From Diphasiastrum complanatum (Eukaryota; Streptophyta; Lycopodiopsida; Lycopodiales; Lycopodiaceae), in the NCBI GenBank assembly GCA_029204225.1, contig CM055092.1, positions 61,937,535 to 62,001,534 on the forward strand: 64,000 bases of DNA, in the 5' to 3' direction. The notes under the pieces are model-generated. The model worked only from the letters and a program-made list of their open reading frames with translations. It had not been told where the DNA came from and did not search any database. Made by a program: the position numbers and the translations under genes. Of the stretch, positions 44,480 to 56,890 are shown one piece after another (the stretch's first letter is position 1; the number at the start of each line of letters is the position of its first letter).

Positions 44480-45448
44480 TGTTGGAAAAATAGTAATTAT
44501 TCTTCCACAGAGAACATGATGTAAGGTTGAATAAATCAAACTTATATCAGTGTCTTCAATCACAATTTTATCCGATCTATGTACCAATAGAACAATATTT
44601 GTTCTGATTGAATATGTGTGTGACAATTATATGTGGAAGTAAGAGACAACTTAAGACTGTTTAGACAATAAAAAACTATTGATCAAAACGAATTTTTATA
44701 ACTCTGAATCTGATTCATCAATATACATCTCTTGTTGTCTTATCTCGTTGTTGTGTCTCTGATTGAGTGAGTGTGTTACAACGAGCAGTGCATATGTATT
44801 TATATTGCCTTTTGGCCTTTTATTTATAGGTCTTTTGGCCTTTCAAATTTGTAACAGTAGATATCTAACCATTTATGACGGTTGATATTCAAATAGACGC
44901 TCTGGTTCCAGGCTCAAATAAAATCTATTCGAGAATAATTTGTGATAGTTCATCTCTTCATCTCAGTTTCGTGTTTTGCGAATTGTTCACGACACTTGTC
45001 TCTTCGCGATATTTTTGTCTTTTGTGGATTGTTCATGACAGATGACAATTCTTGAGCTTGACGAAGAAATCCAGAATATTTCGCGAATTGTTTGAGATAG
45101 TTTTGCAATAGGTGAGCTTGAAGAACAATCCAGAAGATTTTGCAAATTGTTCACGACAATTTCGCAACATCTGAGGCTAGAACAAGAAACTAGAAAAAAT
45201 TTGTGACAAGGTTCTGTTCACAAATCTTTCGAGCTTCAACGAGAAAGCCACGAGCTTCTACAAGAAACTGTTTCGCGAATCTTTCAAGTTGACTGCAAGA
45301 TAAATTTTGTGAATCCTTTGTGAGTCTTTTCAAGTTGGTCACGAATAGATATGTTCCGAGTTCACATTCGTTTCTTTCTCATCCTTTGTCAAGTAAACTG
45401 TGCGCTTTGTTGATAGAATCAAGATCTATCTGATCAATTGTTCTACAT
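44480..45448 (-). repeat. Copia D 5' LTR
   Basis: The plus strand starts TGTTGGAAAAATAG and ends near TTCTACA. On the minus strand a TATAAATACATATG promoter box lies at about 44800. Upstream of it, toward 45.3 kb, are repeated TCGCGAA / TTTGTGAA boxes. The outer edge abuts a gypsy G1 gag, into which it probably inserted. Confidence 0.6.
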
Positions 45449-47090
45449 GGTGAGCCTGCTTGTGGTATTGGTTCTTCAGCAACAAGAGGTTCTGCAGATA
45501 TGTCTCTTGCTTGAGGCTTTTCCTTCTCTTGCGCCTTCTGCACCCAATGACACATCTTGTGATACTGCCTGCCCTCTTCCCATTTGGATATAATCTTGCG
45601 GTTGAGGGTTGATAATCAAATATTGATGGGGGTGGTGAGAAAGCCACTTCCTTCCGCTTTTGTGCTCGTGTAACTGCTAGAACTAGGGCATGGAAGTGTT
45701 GCTTTTCTGGTGGCATCCCTCTTGGAACTATTGTAAGGTGTACTGTGATTAGATTCAAATATGCACTAGTTCTTGGTCTTAATGGACAATTCTTGTAGCA
45801 GTGTCCAATAACCCCATTCTCGGCAGAAGGATGTGTATTGTCCCTTGTAAGGACATTCTACAATTCGATGGCCTTCGTTGCATCCGTAGTAGCCATAGTT
45901 TCTGCCACCTTGACGCTAAGGTTGAGTTGCATAGGTTACGTAATACTCGTTAATGGCTGGATCCACAAACATCTCGTCCCCGTCCCGTACCATTGCTGCT
46001 GCTCAATTTGAGGTGGTGCTAGTACTTCTTGTTCCACTACTGCTAAATTCACATGAGCCACTTGGTTGTTAGCTGGCCCTGGTGGTGCAGGTAAGGCCAT
46101 GCGATGCTGATTGTTTGGCGCGCCATACCTCGGTGCCACATTGGGTGCCCCTTGATGATAAGGATAGGAGGTCTGATAAGGACTCCTCTTCTGCTGTATG
46201 ATCCGGGGTTAAATGGGCAAAAAGCCATCTCGTGCGATGATGCGTTGCATAGATGGCAAAATCTTTGTGTCAATCTTAGATTTTGCTTTAAGACTGGACA
46301 CTCATTAGTTGTATGGTTTTGAGTGCAAATTGAACACCATACATTTTTTCGGCTGGGATACTACAGCTGGTTCTGCTTCGGTGGATTTGGATTTGGTGCT
46401 ACAGCTCCCTGCAAGGCCTTTAGTTTCTGATCAAACTGAGCCGTTAGTTGTTCCATCTGTTGCTTGTTAGCTTTGCCATTTGTTCCATCAGCAGCTCAGT
46501 TGACAGGTTGGTTGCGTTGGATGATAATGCTATCAAAGGAGTTGGAGTGTGGATGGTTGGATAGGATTCATCGTCTGAACCCTCGTCTTCCTCCCTAATG
46601 GCATCTTCCATTGCCTCTTGCAAAGTAGCGTACTACTCCCGTTGTTTAAGTTCTCTTCTGATACTACGTGGCAACCCCGTGAGGAACCACATAATAATTG
46701 CATGATTGGGAGTTAGAGTTGCATTGCACTCGGATCTTAGATGCTTGACTCGTTCGATATAGTCCCTGATCCATTCTCTTTTTTCCATATTTACTTTGCT
46801 CTATAGTAGAAACAAATCTTCCAGGAACTTTCTGGGTTTAAAGCACGTGATGAGAGTTGCTTTAACTGCTTCCCAAGTAGTTTTCTCTTCTTTCGATAAG
46901 TTGAAGTACCAATATTGTGCAACTACCACTAGAGACATCAAAAACAACATCAATTTCTTTGCTGGTGTTCGCTCGCCGTAGATTTCACAGGCTTGCTCGT
47001 AGATCTGGAAGAATCTGATAAGATCTGATGACCCATCATATTTAGGTATTTCCATTCATGGTGCCCTCATGACTGCTTGCAATGGTGCGA
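45449..47090 (-). pseudogene. Gypsy G1 gag, second copy
   Basis: The capsid core is at 46801-47055: MEIPKYDGSSDLIRFFQIYE and FKPRKFLEDL. It continues in broken frames (46.5-46.8 kb). A knuckle CHLCNASSHEMAFC (CX2CX4HX4C) lies at about 46240. A Pro/Gln-rich linker follows, and a basic frame ends at 45426. It is the best copy of the family whose first copy is at 0.8-1.25 kb. Confidence 0.78.
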
Positions 47091-47995
47091 CAGTACATGT
47101 TGACCCATTGGTTCCATTGGCATTGGTTTTGGTTCTGCCTCGATATGCGTAGATGCTACTTTGAGAAGGGTTGGTGCTTGATTTACTGTTCTTCTTGCGA
47201 TTGATCATCCGGATCTCGGATTTATTTAGCGATAGGCTGATGTTGGATCTTGTTGGTACAGTGGAATGTAATCTAGTTAGGGAATCAGATCAATTTGATA
47301 GGCCGATAGTGTGATTTTAAGGCCTCCTACGGTGGTTTTTCCTTGATAGCGTTTTGATCCTTGTTCCGATTGGCCTGATATTTTCACAGTAGTTGAATCT
47401 GGTGCAGATCTAACTACTGATCTGATTTAAGAAGGTTATTCGTGTGAGGGCTGGCTGTGAGAAGGTTTTTTTCACTAATTTCAGTCAAAAAAACTTGATT
47501 TTTCAAAAATTACTAGAAATTAACTCTCGCAGGGTTTATAGGAGCTGTATCTAGTACTGATCTAGCTCTGAAAATCTCTGCAAGGGTTAACTCTCACAGG
47601 AAGTAGAAATTTCTCCATCTACGAGGGTTTAGAAATACTTTCTTGATCTGATCTTCACCAATAATTTGTACTAACTCTCACAGACTTCATCACTGATGTA
47701 AAATGACATTCTGAAGCCAATGGTAGGGTATATGAGAGTTAGTTCTGTGAGGATTTGATGGATCTTCTGATTGCGTGATCTTTGGTGGTACTCCTTGGGG
47801 CGTGAGCATTGAACGGATTTTGTTTACCTCGTCTGCTTTCTTTCGTACTAGACCGTGAAGGAATCGTGTTTGTGGATATTTCGTGTTTGCAAACCGTTCA
47901 TCTTCGTCTCCATTGACTTTCGTGTTCACAAAACTCTTCGTGTTTTGTGTCTCCAGATGTTCGAGTTAGCGAACATCTTCGTCAGACGAAGGGCT
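47091..47995 (-). other. Gypsy G1 leader, second copy
   Basis: AT-rich text with AACTCTCGCAGG / AACTCTCACAG phrases and TTCGTGTT...GTTCGCGA-like boxes. No LTR or primer-binding site follows on the right, so the copy is 5' truncated. Confidence 0.45.
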
Positions 47996-48009
47996 GAAAG
48001 CTAGCAAGG

Positions 48010-48671
48010 CTTTGTAATCAGAAACATTTTGTTTCTTCAAGCTTATTTCATTTAGGTGTTGCTAAAGGTAACAATATCACTTTACCAGTGCACTATAAAT
48101 CTTATTTATCCGTATAAGCCATTCTTGATAGTGGCTCTAGCGTGAATATTATCGCCTGTCCTTATCAAAGACATGGGGAATATCCACATTGGAAAAGCCT
48201 AAGTACAAATTATGTATGGTTGACCAACGAATGACGACACCTGCCGGTCACATAAGCAATTTGCCAATCAAAATTGCTGGTTTGATTTTTACCATATAGT
48301 GTGTCGTACTAGATTTTCCTGATGAATTGCACACCTATCAATTCCTTCTTGGAACACCTTGGTTAGCAATGGCTAGAAAAAGATTGGAAGAAAAAAAAAA
48401 TTGTTTTTTGGCAACAGAGATAGAAGAATCTCTGTCGATGCCACCGGAAAGATAAAGCCTACACCCGTTGAAGATGATTGGTCCTCAACTATCTATGGTT
48501 ACCCCGATAGTATTGATTCCACCATAAAGGGTCGTTACGTGCAGAGTACCAATATCATCAATTGGGGACATGCCTTACTGACCATCGATTGTGTCAATGC
48601 CACTCTCTGTGCGCAAGAAGTTCACCAAGAAGACCCAATTGAAATCACTATACACACCATAGATATCAAAT
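48010..48671 (+). pseudogene. Gypsy protease fragment (G4)
   Basis: Read in shifting frames: AILDSGSSVNIIAC (retropepsin Asp box, about 48115), TPAGHISNLPIKIAG, and YQFLLGTPWLAMA (about 48350), the closing protease motif. A 90-codon frame follows to 48673 with a short acidic Trp/Tyr-rich part. It differs from the G2 and chromovirus proteases and ends exactly where the chromovirus knuckle begins, so this is a recombination joint. Confidence 0.65.
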
Positions 48672-48810
48672 GATTTTGAGAAAGCCAAACAAGAACGTTT
48701 GTGCTTTGTGTGTATGGGCAAGGGACACACAGTCAGACAGTGTCCCAAGGGGCTTTTCACTGAAAAAGATAAGAAAGATAAAAAAACAAGTTCATCTTGT
48801 TCAGACTGTA
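48672..48810 (+). pseudogene. Chromovirus gag zinc knuckle
   Basis: A frame at 48672 reads [17 protein letters not shown] (CX2CX4HX4C), then [14 protein letters not shown] and a stop. The protease frame follows shifted relative to it. It is the only remaining part of this element's gag. Confidence 0.8.
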
Positions 48811-50931
48811 CGTTTCCCCAGTGACTCGGCAGCTTCCGAGATCAAAGTGTATCATGAAGATCATGAACACTGTTGCCAGCTGACCTCTGCAATGCTAGCG
48901 AGACCCTTCAATTTTGGGCCGCATGACCTAGTATGTATGCATGGGAAAGTTGGTGACCAGTCAGTAAGAGTCATGGTTGATGATGGGGCAACCCATAATT
49001 TCATCAACCACACCCTGGTTAAAAAGCTTAAACTAACAGAAGTACCTAGTCAGCATAGGTACATAGTTTCATTAGCTAAGGGTGAAGATAAAAAAATATG
49101 GGAAACTATGGTAAGTAAGTTAAATCTTGGTATTCAGGGGTACCAAGATGAGATAAACTTTCAGATAATGCACCTGGATCGAACATACATTGTTCTCAGG
49201 AGAGATTGGCTCTACAGTTTAGGACCTTCCCTCCACAGAAACTATCAGGAGAACACCCTCAGCTTTCAGCATAGGGGCCGAGGGATCCAGTTGCATGGGG
49301 AGCATGATGTTCCCAACAGCCCTATGGTCTGCAGTTCAGAGCTATGTCAGCTAATCGGAGACGAAGACCATCAGGTATTCTTATGTGACTTTCAGTTTAT
49401 TCCTGAAGTTTCTATTTCCAGTTCTATTCAGCAGAAAATCAGTAAATTAGAAACTTTGTTGTCTAAATTTAAAGATGTTTTTCCTGAAGATTTACCACAT
49501 GGTTTACCACCTAGCAGAGAGGTAGATCATGTAATAAACCTAGTACCAGGTATAGCACCTGTTTCTAAACCTCCATATCGGGTTAGCCGAACAGAGGATG
49601 AAGAAATAACTAGGCAGTTAATAGACTATCTTGGGAAAGGCCAAATTCAGACCAGTAGTTCACCATGGGCCTCACCAGTCCTATTGGTGAAAAAGAAAGA
49701 GGGGTCTATGCGTCTTTGCGTAGATTACAGAGACCTCAATAAAGTCACAATTAAGAATAAATACCCTATGCCTCGGGCAGACGAGTTGTTTGATCAACTC
49801 GACGGGGCTAAGTTTTTCAGTAAAATAGACCTCAGATCGGGATATCATCAAGTCCATATAAAATCGGAAGATGTCTCGAAAACAGCTTTTAGGACTCGTC
49901 ACGGTCATTATGAGTTTAAGGTGATGCCATTTGGGCTCACAAATGCTCCAGCTACCTTTATGACCTTGATGAACAGTGTCCTCAGACCATACTTGGGTAA
50001 GTTTGTAGTCGTATTTTTAGATGACATCCTCGTATACAACAAAACGAGGAAGGAGCATCTAAAGCACCTCAAAAAGGTGTTTCGACTGCTCAGAAAGCAT
50101 AAGCTCTATGCTAAACAATCCAAGTGTGAATTCTTCGTTGAAGAAGTAGCATATTTGGGTCACACTATCTCTTCAGATGGGATTAAGATGGACCCAAATA
50201 AGGTTAAAGCCATACTCAGTTGGCTGAGACCTCAGAATATTTTGGAACTTCAAATCTTTCTTGGTCTGGCGGGATATTACAGACGATTTGTCAAGGAATA
50301 TGCTCAGATAGCAGTCCCTATGACAAATCTCCTTAAGGGGAAGGAAAAGGAGTTCATTTGGGAGTCCGCACAACAGGAGAGCTTTGATGCTCTCAAAACA
50401 GCCTTAGCTACAGCACCAGTTTTAAAAGTCGTCGACCCCAATCAGCCATTTGTGGTCGAAACAGATGCTAGCGACTTTGCAGTAGGTGCTGTGCTAACTC
50501 AGGGTGGACGACCAGTTGCGTTCGAGAGTAAAAAACTCGAGCCAGTTCAGACTAGGTACAGTGCCTATGAAAAGGAACTCTTTTCTATAGTCCATGCCCT
50601 TAAGACTTGGAGGCATTATTTGTATGGTGCCAACTTTGAGGTCTTGACAGACCATGAGAGTCTCAGATACCTTTGCAATCAACCTGAGCTTAGAGGTCGG
50701 AAAGCTCGTTGGGCAGACTTGATACAAGAGTTTGACATGTCTATCACATATAGGCGTGGAAAATTCAATACAGTAGCAGATGCCCTTAGCAGAATGCCTA
50801 TGATAAACGAACTGAGTTTTACTCAGATTCGTAATGAGTTACTCGAGTCCTTGAGAGGGAAATGCCAGCATGATGCATTCTTCTCTACTATCTGGAACTC
50901 AGTCCAGAGCAGACAGTTGCAAACTCCATAA
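48790..50931 (+). pseudogene. Chromovirus protease, reverse transcriptase, RNase H
   Basis: The long open frame extends from about 48670, with native sequence from about 48800. Protease: [16 protein letters not shown] (about 48980). [48 protein letters not shown] and [11 protein letters not shown] (about 50020), all key Asp residues present. RNase [15 protein letters not shown] (about 50460), [12 protein letters not shown] and [10 protein letters not shown]. It ends at a TAA (50929) in frame with the integrase, probably one change from a sense codon. The element is 5' truncated. Confidence 0.93.
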
Positions 50932-51964
50932 CCAGTTCCCGGGGCTGGTGCCAGTTCATCCAAGAATATGGCAGCTTCCGTTGAGGATGATGATGAGTCC
51001 AAGTATACGTCGTCAGATGACATTGAGGATTCGGAGCTTGTATTACCCAAGCAAACCCCAGTGGTTGAGGGTCAGCTGACTCAAGGATTCAAATGGAAAC
51101 TGTATTCCATTCAGGATGAGTACTTGCTCTATAGAGATAGAGTATGTGTCCCCAATTCAGAGGATTATAGGCAGCAAGTCCTATATGAATGTCATGACAA
51201 TCCTAGTGCGGGACACGTAGGCATACAGAAGACCTATGAGCTTCTTCGTAGGCAATTTTTCTGGCCCAGTATGGAAAAAGGACGTCCACCAGTATGTAAC
51301 CAGTTGCCAGAAATGTCAAGTAAATAAAGCAGAGCGTTTGAAGGCAGGAGGGTTGTTGCATCCCTTAGAAATACCAGCTGGTAAATGGGAGAGTATCTCC
51401 ATGGATTTTATAGTAGGCCTGCCTAAAACCCAAAAGGGTAATGACGCTATATGGGTCATAGTTGACCGTCAGACCAAAATGGCTCATTTTATTCCGACCA
51501 AAACAACCGTTAGAGCTCCAGAGTTAGCGAGGTTGTTTGTAGACGGGCTATTTAAATTGTACGGTCTACTTTCCGGCATAGTCAACGACCGGGATAGTAA
51601 GTTTACTGAAAATTTTTGGAGGGCAGTATTCCATCATCTCCATACTAAACTTAATATGAGTACCACCGACCATCCACAGACGGACGGTCAAACAGAAAGG
51701 GTAAATCAAGTGCTGGAGGATATGCTTCGTGCATACGTCAGCAAGAAGCAAACTAATTGGGAGGAGTATCTCTCGATATTAGAGTTTGCCTACAACAGTA
51801 CCAAACATTCAGCTACGAGATATAGCCTATTTACGCTGATGTACGGTTTTCAGCCACGCTCACCCACAGCTGTAGGGTTTAAACAAGAAAAAGTTGAAGC
51901 AGCCAGAAACTTTTTAGAGGACCTAAACCAGATGATAGAACATGCTAAGCGTAGCATTAGATAG
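50932..51964 (+). pseudogene. Chromovirus integrase
   Basis: The N-terminal part (50932-51300) shares the RT frame: CVPNSEDYRQQVLYECHDN, with the His pair in CHDNPSAGH. A frameshift at about 51260-51300 separates it from CQKCQVNKAERL. The core has SMDFIVGLP, VNDRDSKF and GQTERVNQVLE, so the D-D-E triad is complete. A TAG at 51962 interrupts SIR-stop-SQDRARHYAD. Confidence 0.92.
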
Positions 51965-52459
51965 TCCCAGGATCGAGCCAGGCATTATGCAGATCCACAC
52001 AAACGGGATGTGCAGTTCTCCACTGGTGAGAAAGTCTACTTGAGAGTCCCAGTTGACTCTAAAACCCTCAAATCAGGAGTGTGTGCTAAGTTGTCTCCAA
52101 GGTATTGTGGTCCCTTTACCATCAGTAGGAGACTAGGCGAGGTCACCTATGAACTAGAACTCCCACACAACAGTAAGGTTTTTCCAGTCTTTCATGTAAG
52201 TCAGTTACGAAAAGCCTTAACCAGATCAGACAATTGGGTAAGGGACAATGTTCTAGTTCTCCCATTGGATCCTCAACAACCTCCACATGAACCAGAGGAG
52301 ATTCTTGATAGTAGAGAGACGCAGACTCGTCATACTCTATACCGAGAATATCTGGTTAAGTGGAATGATCAGCCTGTTGAGAATGCCACTTGGGAAAGAG
52401 GCAGCGTCCTTCACAGGATTTTTCCAGACTTTGTCTTAGAGGACCAAGACGGTTCTTAA
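51965..52459 (+). pseudogene. Chromovirus integrase C-terminus with chromodomain
   Basis: After the TAG the same frame continues: GEKVYLRV, LSPRYCGPFTI (GPY/F module) and VFHVSQLRKAL, then a chromodomain REYLVKWNDQPVENATWE at about 52345-52400. Chromodomains steer integration toward particular chromatin (established for chromoviruses). The 149-codon frame is intact. Confidence 0.92.
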
Positions 52460-52470
52460 GGGGGAGGGAG
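52458..52470 (+). other. Chromovirus polypurine tract
   Basis: AAGGGGGAGGGAG overlaps the stop codon of the polyprotein and abuts the LTR start TGTTACG. Confidence 0.9.
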
Positions 52471-52850
52471 TGTTACGAGCTCGTAACCAGTGCCGAACCC
52501 TAGAGAACACAGATAGGTCAGATACCACAGTGTACATGACCAACAGGGCAAGACAGTGTGAGTAGTGTGCCCTAGCACGGTCCATAGCCATGGCGGGCCT
52601 AACACAGCCTAGGGACCCTGTCAGCAGGATAGGGCTCCCAGTTGGCTCCCGACGTGCAGTCGGCCACGTGGCCGACACTTGGCAGTAGCATGCTACCAGT
52701 CCTCACACTGGGCTAGGAGGGGCTTACTCTATATCAGGGAGTAGGCAAGATTGGGTGGATCAGTTAGTGTTTGCCCTACTGTGGTGTTAGGATCTATTAC
52801 AGGAGCCACCCTACAGGAGAATCAAATTCTACTATGGTTAACTCTAATAG
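52471..52850 (+). repeat. Chromovirus 3' LTR (end uncertain)
   Basis: It begins TGTTACGAGCTCGTAACCAG; positions 52472-52487 are a perfect 16-bp palindrome. A TATA-like CTCTATATCAGGG is at about 52728. Without a 5' copy, the end cannot be placed. Confidence 0.6.
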
Positions 52851-52994
52851 GAGGTAAAAAGATTGGTCTTGTTTTTACAAGAGGGATATGTAGTATGATG
52901 AAGAGGGAGAAGAAAGGTAGGCCTAGTTTGGCAGTCTTTCTAGCCAAGAGTGTCAAATTTGAAAGCATTGCAAGTTGTTGAGTTCAAGATCAAA

Positions 52995-53290
52995 ACGTCA
53001 TTGTTCTTGCAATTGTTGACTTGGCTTTACATGCATGCAATGTATTAAGAACTCTAGTTTATGTGTTGACTTGGCTTTACATGCATGCAATGTATTAAGA
53101 ACTCTAGTTTATGTGCACGTATTGGGAATAAGATGAAGATCTAGAAGTGGCTACAATTTTCTCGAAAATGAACAAAACGTCATTGTTCCTGCAATTGTTC
53201 ACTTGGCTTTACATGCATGCAATGTATTAAGAACTCTAGTTTGCGTGCACATATTGGGAATGAGATGAGGATCTAGAAGTGGCCGCAAAT
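52995..53290 (+). repeat. Tandem duplications around GACTTGGCTTTACATGCATG
   Basis: A 51-bp unit (53022-53124) is repeated back to back, and a larger block of about 170 bp (ACGTCATTGTTC...GATCTAGAAGTGGC) recurs at 53172-53285. The innermost phrase thus occurs three times. Confidence 0.85.
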
Positions 53291-56200
53291 TATGCTATGG
53301 ACTTGGTGACCCATCAGTGATGAAGCCTGCAAGAGTTAGTTTTGAGATTTGATGAAGATCAAGCCAAAAAAGTGGTTTTCAACTCTCGCAGAGAGTGAAA
53401 TTTACACTTCTTGTAACTCTCGCACAGAAGCAAGGAGGAAGGGAATGCAAGGTATCTATCTAGATGCCCTTCTTAGAATTACCACGCCACAGCGATAATG
53501 ATAAACAGCAGAGAGCTAGGCAGCAAGAGAAAGAAATTAGAAAGGGTATATCGTTTACAATTCATCCGATCGGTGAGTCCTTTTGCAATATTTAGCTATG
53601 TCATAGCCTGATCCCTTGGCATCTTCAGAATGGTATGCTCATTTTCATCGCAAGAGATCACATCAATAAACTAGAGAGATCAACGTCAAACGTGTCAGGA
53701 TCGTCTTATTTTAGAGACACTGATTTTCTCTAAGTTCTATTAAACTTGCACTTAGAATTTGTGTGTCACTACCATCCTCACGAGTTTTCAGCATCCAGAC
53801 GTGAGTGAGCAATTTCATCGTCTGCTTCAGTACTTTCTATGGTTTCAGGTGTGCTATGCTGTGTGGCAGCGCCTAGTAAGGACAGCCAAGCATTTCAAGC
53901 TTCCTTACGTGCTATTTTCTTCTTTGTGGCGGGATTCTCGGTACAAAGATAGGCATTTAGTTCTGTTCATGGATGACGTTCCTCTAAACACATTGTCATT
54001 TCCTGTTTTAGAGGGAGCACAATTCGAAGACATTTGCAATCTTCTTTTGCCTGGAGCTTTTCTGTTGATCAGGCTATGAAAGGCTATACCTTGAGGAGCT
54101 GCGCCTGCTTCTTTGATCACAGCTGAACAGAATTGATAAATCAGAATTTCCTGACATTCGCATCGATGTGGCCATTATTGCTTCAGGCCAAACACATGGA
54201 TATTTTGGTCGGCAATGCTCAGTGTGGCCGTCATTTTACTAGATGTGTTCTCTTTTTGCGCTAACAAAGCTTGGAACTTTGTCCATTACTAGTTGTCAAG
54301 ACTCATAAAGTGGATCATAGCTCGGTTCTCAAACCGCAGATCTCGACAGTTTTTACACAATTTAATGTCCACCATATCCACACAATTTGAGACTAGAATT
54401 TTGTGACTGATGAGGCCTCTGTGAAAGGCATTAAAGGTTTCCAATAATCGTGTCGAAGTTCACATTAGATAAGCACAAAATTCTAGCAATTCTCCCGCTC
54501 CCACTCGTTTTGAAGGATTGGATATACGTTTCAGTTGATGATCAATCACTTCCAAGATGTCCCAATAAACTATTTTTCCATGGCGATGCAGATATGGCTT
54601 ACTTCTGTGGAGTTCTCAAAATTTGTGAGGAATGTGGTGTATCTCCGATTAAAGCTTTGGACACACACAATGGGTATTGTTGCAATTTGGAGCAGGTGTG
54701 CGCGGTGTGAAGGATAGAAGATTTGTGGTCTGTGAGTTGAAAGAAAAACAGAGAATTTATGTTACATAAGATAGCATCCTCCTTCTCCTCCCCTCCTCCT
54801 AGCCAATAAATAATAGGAGCAGCATTAACCTTCTCGTTTAAGACCGAGAAGAAGAACAAGAAAATAAGTGTTGATTCTATATAGAAGCTATTGTACAAGA
54901 AGCTTAGAAAGGTCTGTGGTTATATTTTCCACCTTCTGTTATAGTTTTATAAATGTGTTTGTAAAATGTGGAGAAAAATCATTGACTACATCATCATGGT
55001 TACCTGTTTTGTATTAACTACTCTTCTTTGATTGAGCTGAATGTATTTGAAGGTGATAGTGAATCTGAAACTTGAAACATATCAAGATTTGTAGCTTTTT
55101 TTACTAATCATGTATAGCAAACTTGCAAAAGCTTATAATCATAGAGCTATGAATACCGTTATGATGGTCCTCATTTATAATCCTGTTTGAAGATTGACAT
55201 CTGATCAACAATGTTCTTGACTGAGTGCTAACCCTATGGATGTGGATTTTTTTCTCTTTATCAAAACTAAAATCATGTGACTCTTCCTTCAAGTCACATG
55301 AGCAACCAAACATTTTTTATTGGGAAACCAAATGTGTTTGAAACAACATCCCCCATTTCAAACATCTCTAACTCCCCCCTTCATTTCATCTTTGAGAATA
55401 TTAAAAGAAAACCCTTTCTTATACAACATGAACAATATATGAGATAGGTATACAACCTCAAGTAGCTTGTTGCCTACTACTACATGTTAGAAATGAATCC
55501 TCAAAGGATTTTGTTACAACCACAAAGCTTAGACTACACTTGAACCTTGATGCTTTCGATTTTTTTGTTTCTAGTGTTTTCTTAATCGCTTTCAACTTTT
55601 CTCCTAAAGTTTTTGTAAACATTTTACAATTAGATATATCCAAACAATCAATTAGTATTTATTGTGACCACATGTGGATACAATTCTCCTACTCTCCTTT
55701 GAGCACTATTCTTTTGATGGGATTAAGTGCTATATCTATTGTAGCTTACTTCATTATCTAGTTCAATTGAATTGTCTCTCTTAGCTTGATCCACTTAGCT
55801 ATCTTTATCACACATACTTATGTATTTTTACCATTTCCTTGCTTTGCACCAAGATAAATGCAATTTATGAGTTGTTGGCGATATAGATAAAGACAACATG
55901 TTGCGCTAAAAACATCACAATACTACACAATACCAAAGAAATGAATTTTCATATTGCTAAACTTCATAATGATACGGTGTCCTCTATTTAAGTGATTTAT
56001 GGCTATATATTAGTTGAAAGCATACTATTTGAAAGTAATTCAAATGATTAAAATAGACTGCATACTAATGATCAAGAAACAATAAAATAACTAGGAGAAC
56101 TGGATAAATTGTTTCACACAAAAGAAGTTCATATTGGATACGGATTTTCAAAAAGACTAAGCAAATGAAGTCAAACTCCTTTTTGAAAACATGAAAGTAA

Positions 56201-56890
56201 TTTGTAAACCATCACTATTTAGAAGACAAATGCTAGAGCTACATAATGGAAAAAATAACTAATAGGTAGGCAATAAACATTTTTATAACTCTTTTGCATA
56301 CAAGCTGTGACATTGAAAAACCAACAATTTAAATACTCCTTTGACATAGGATGTTTTTCTCAACAACAAAAGATTGGAGTTTGCTAAAACATTATCCATT
56401 GGAAAACCATAAACTACTCAATGAAAATTGCTGAGTAGGCACAACTACTTCACAGATGTATGAGGTGAGTCACTGTGGAATCAAAACATACCTTTCAACA
56501 ATGAAATATATGACTCTTCTTGTACTGAATGACAAAAAAATAGACCAAAGTGTACATGTCTGATACATTGCCGTCCTAACACCTTGTTATACACTAATGA
56601 TAAATGAACCATGAAAGTGTATGCAATATTAAATTGTGACACACAGAAAAAAGGCATCAAAGTGTTATGTTTTATGTGTGTGCATAGGTGATTAAAAAAG
56701 AAATGAGGAAATCCAAGAAAGATCTCTCAACTGCTTCTCAAAATGATGAATAGAGACGTAAATACTTCTTGTGCATAGATTGTGTGCTAGAATATCATTT
56801 CTAAGGGAAAGGATACTTTCTCAACATATGATGTTTACATAATGAAAATGACCAGTTCAATACTTCAAGTAATAGACTTACACCAGGATT
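53291..56890. other. Region without recognised genes
   Basis: Two frames are worth noting. One is 53759-54079 (106 codons, with HPDVSEQFHRLLQYFLWFQ, then FSSLWRDSRYKDRH). The other is 54450-54710 (86 codons, Cys-rich end KICEECGVSPIKALDTHNG). Neither matches a family I can name. No LTR, primer-binding site or RNA gene is seen. 54.9-56.9 kb is AT-rich with only short frames. Confidence 0.4.
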
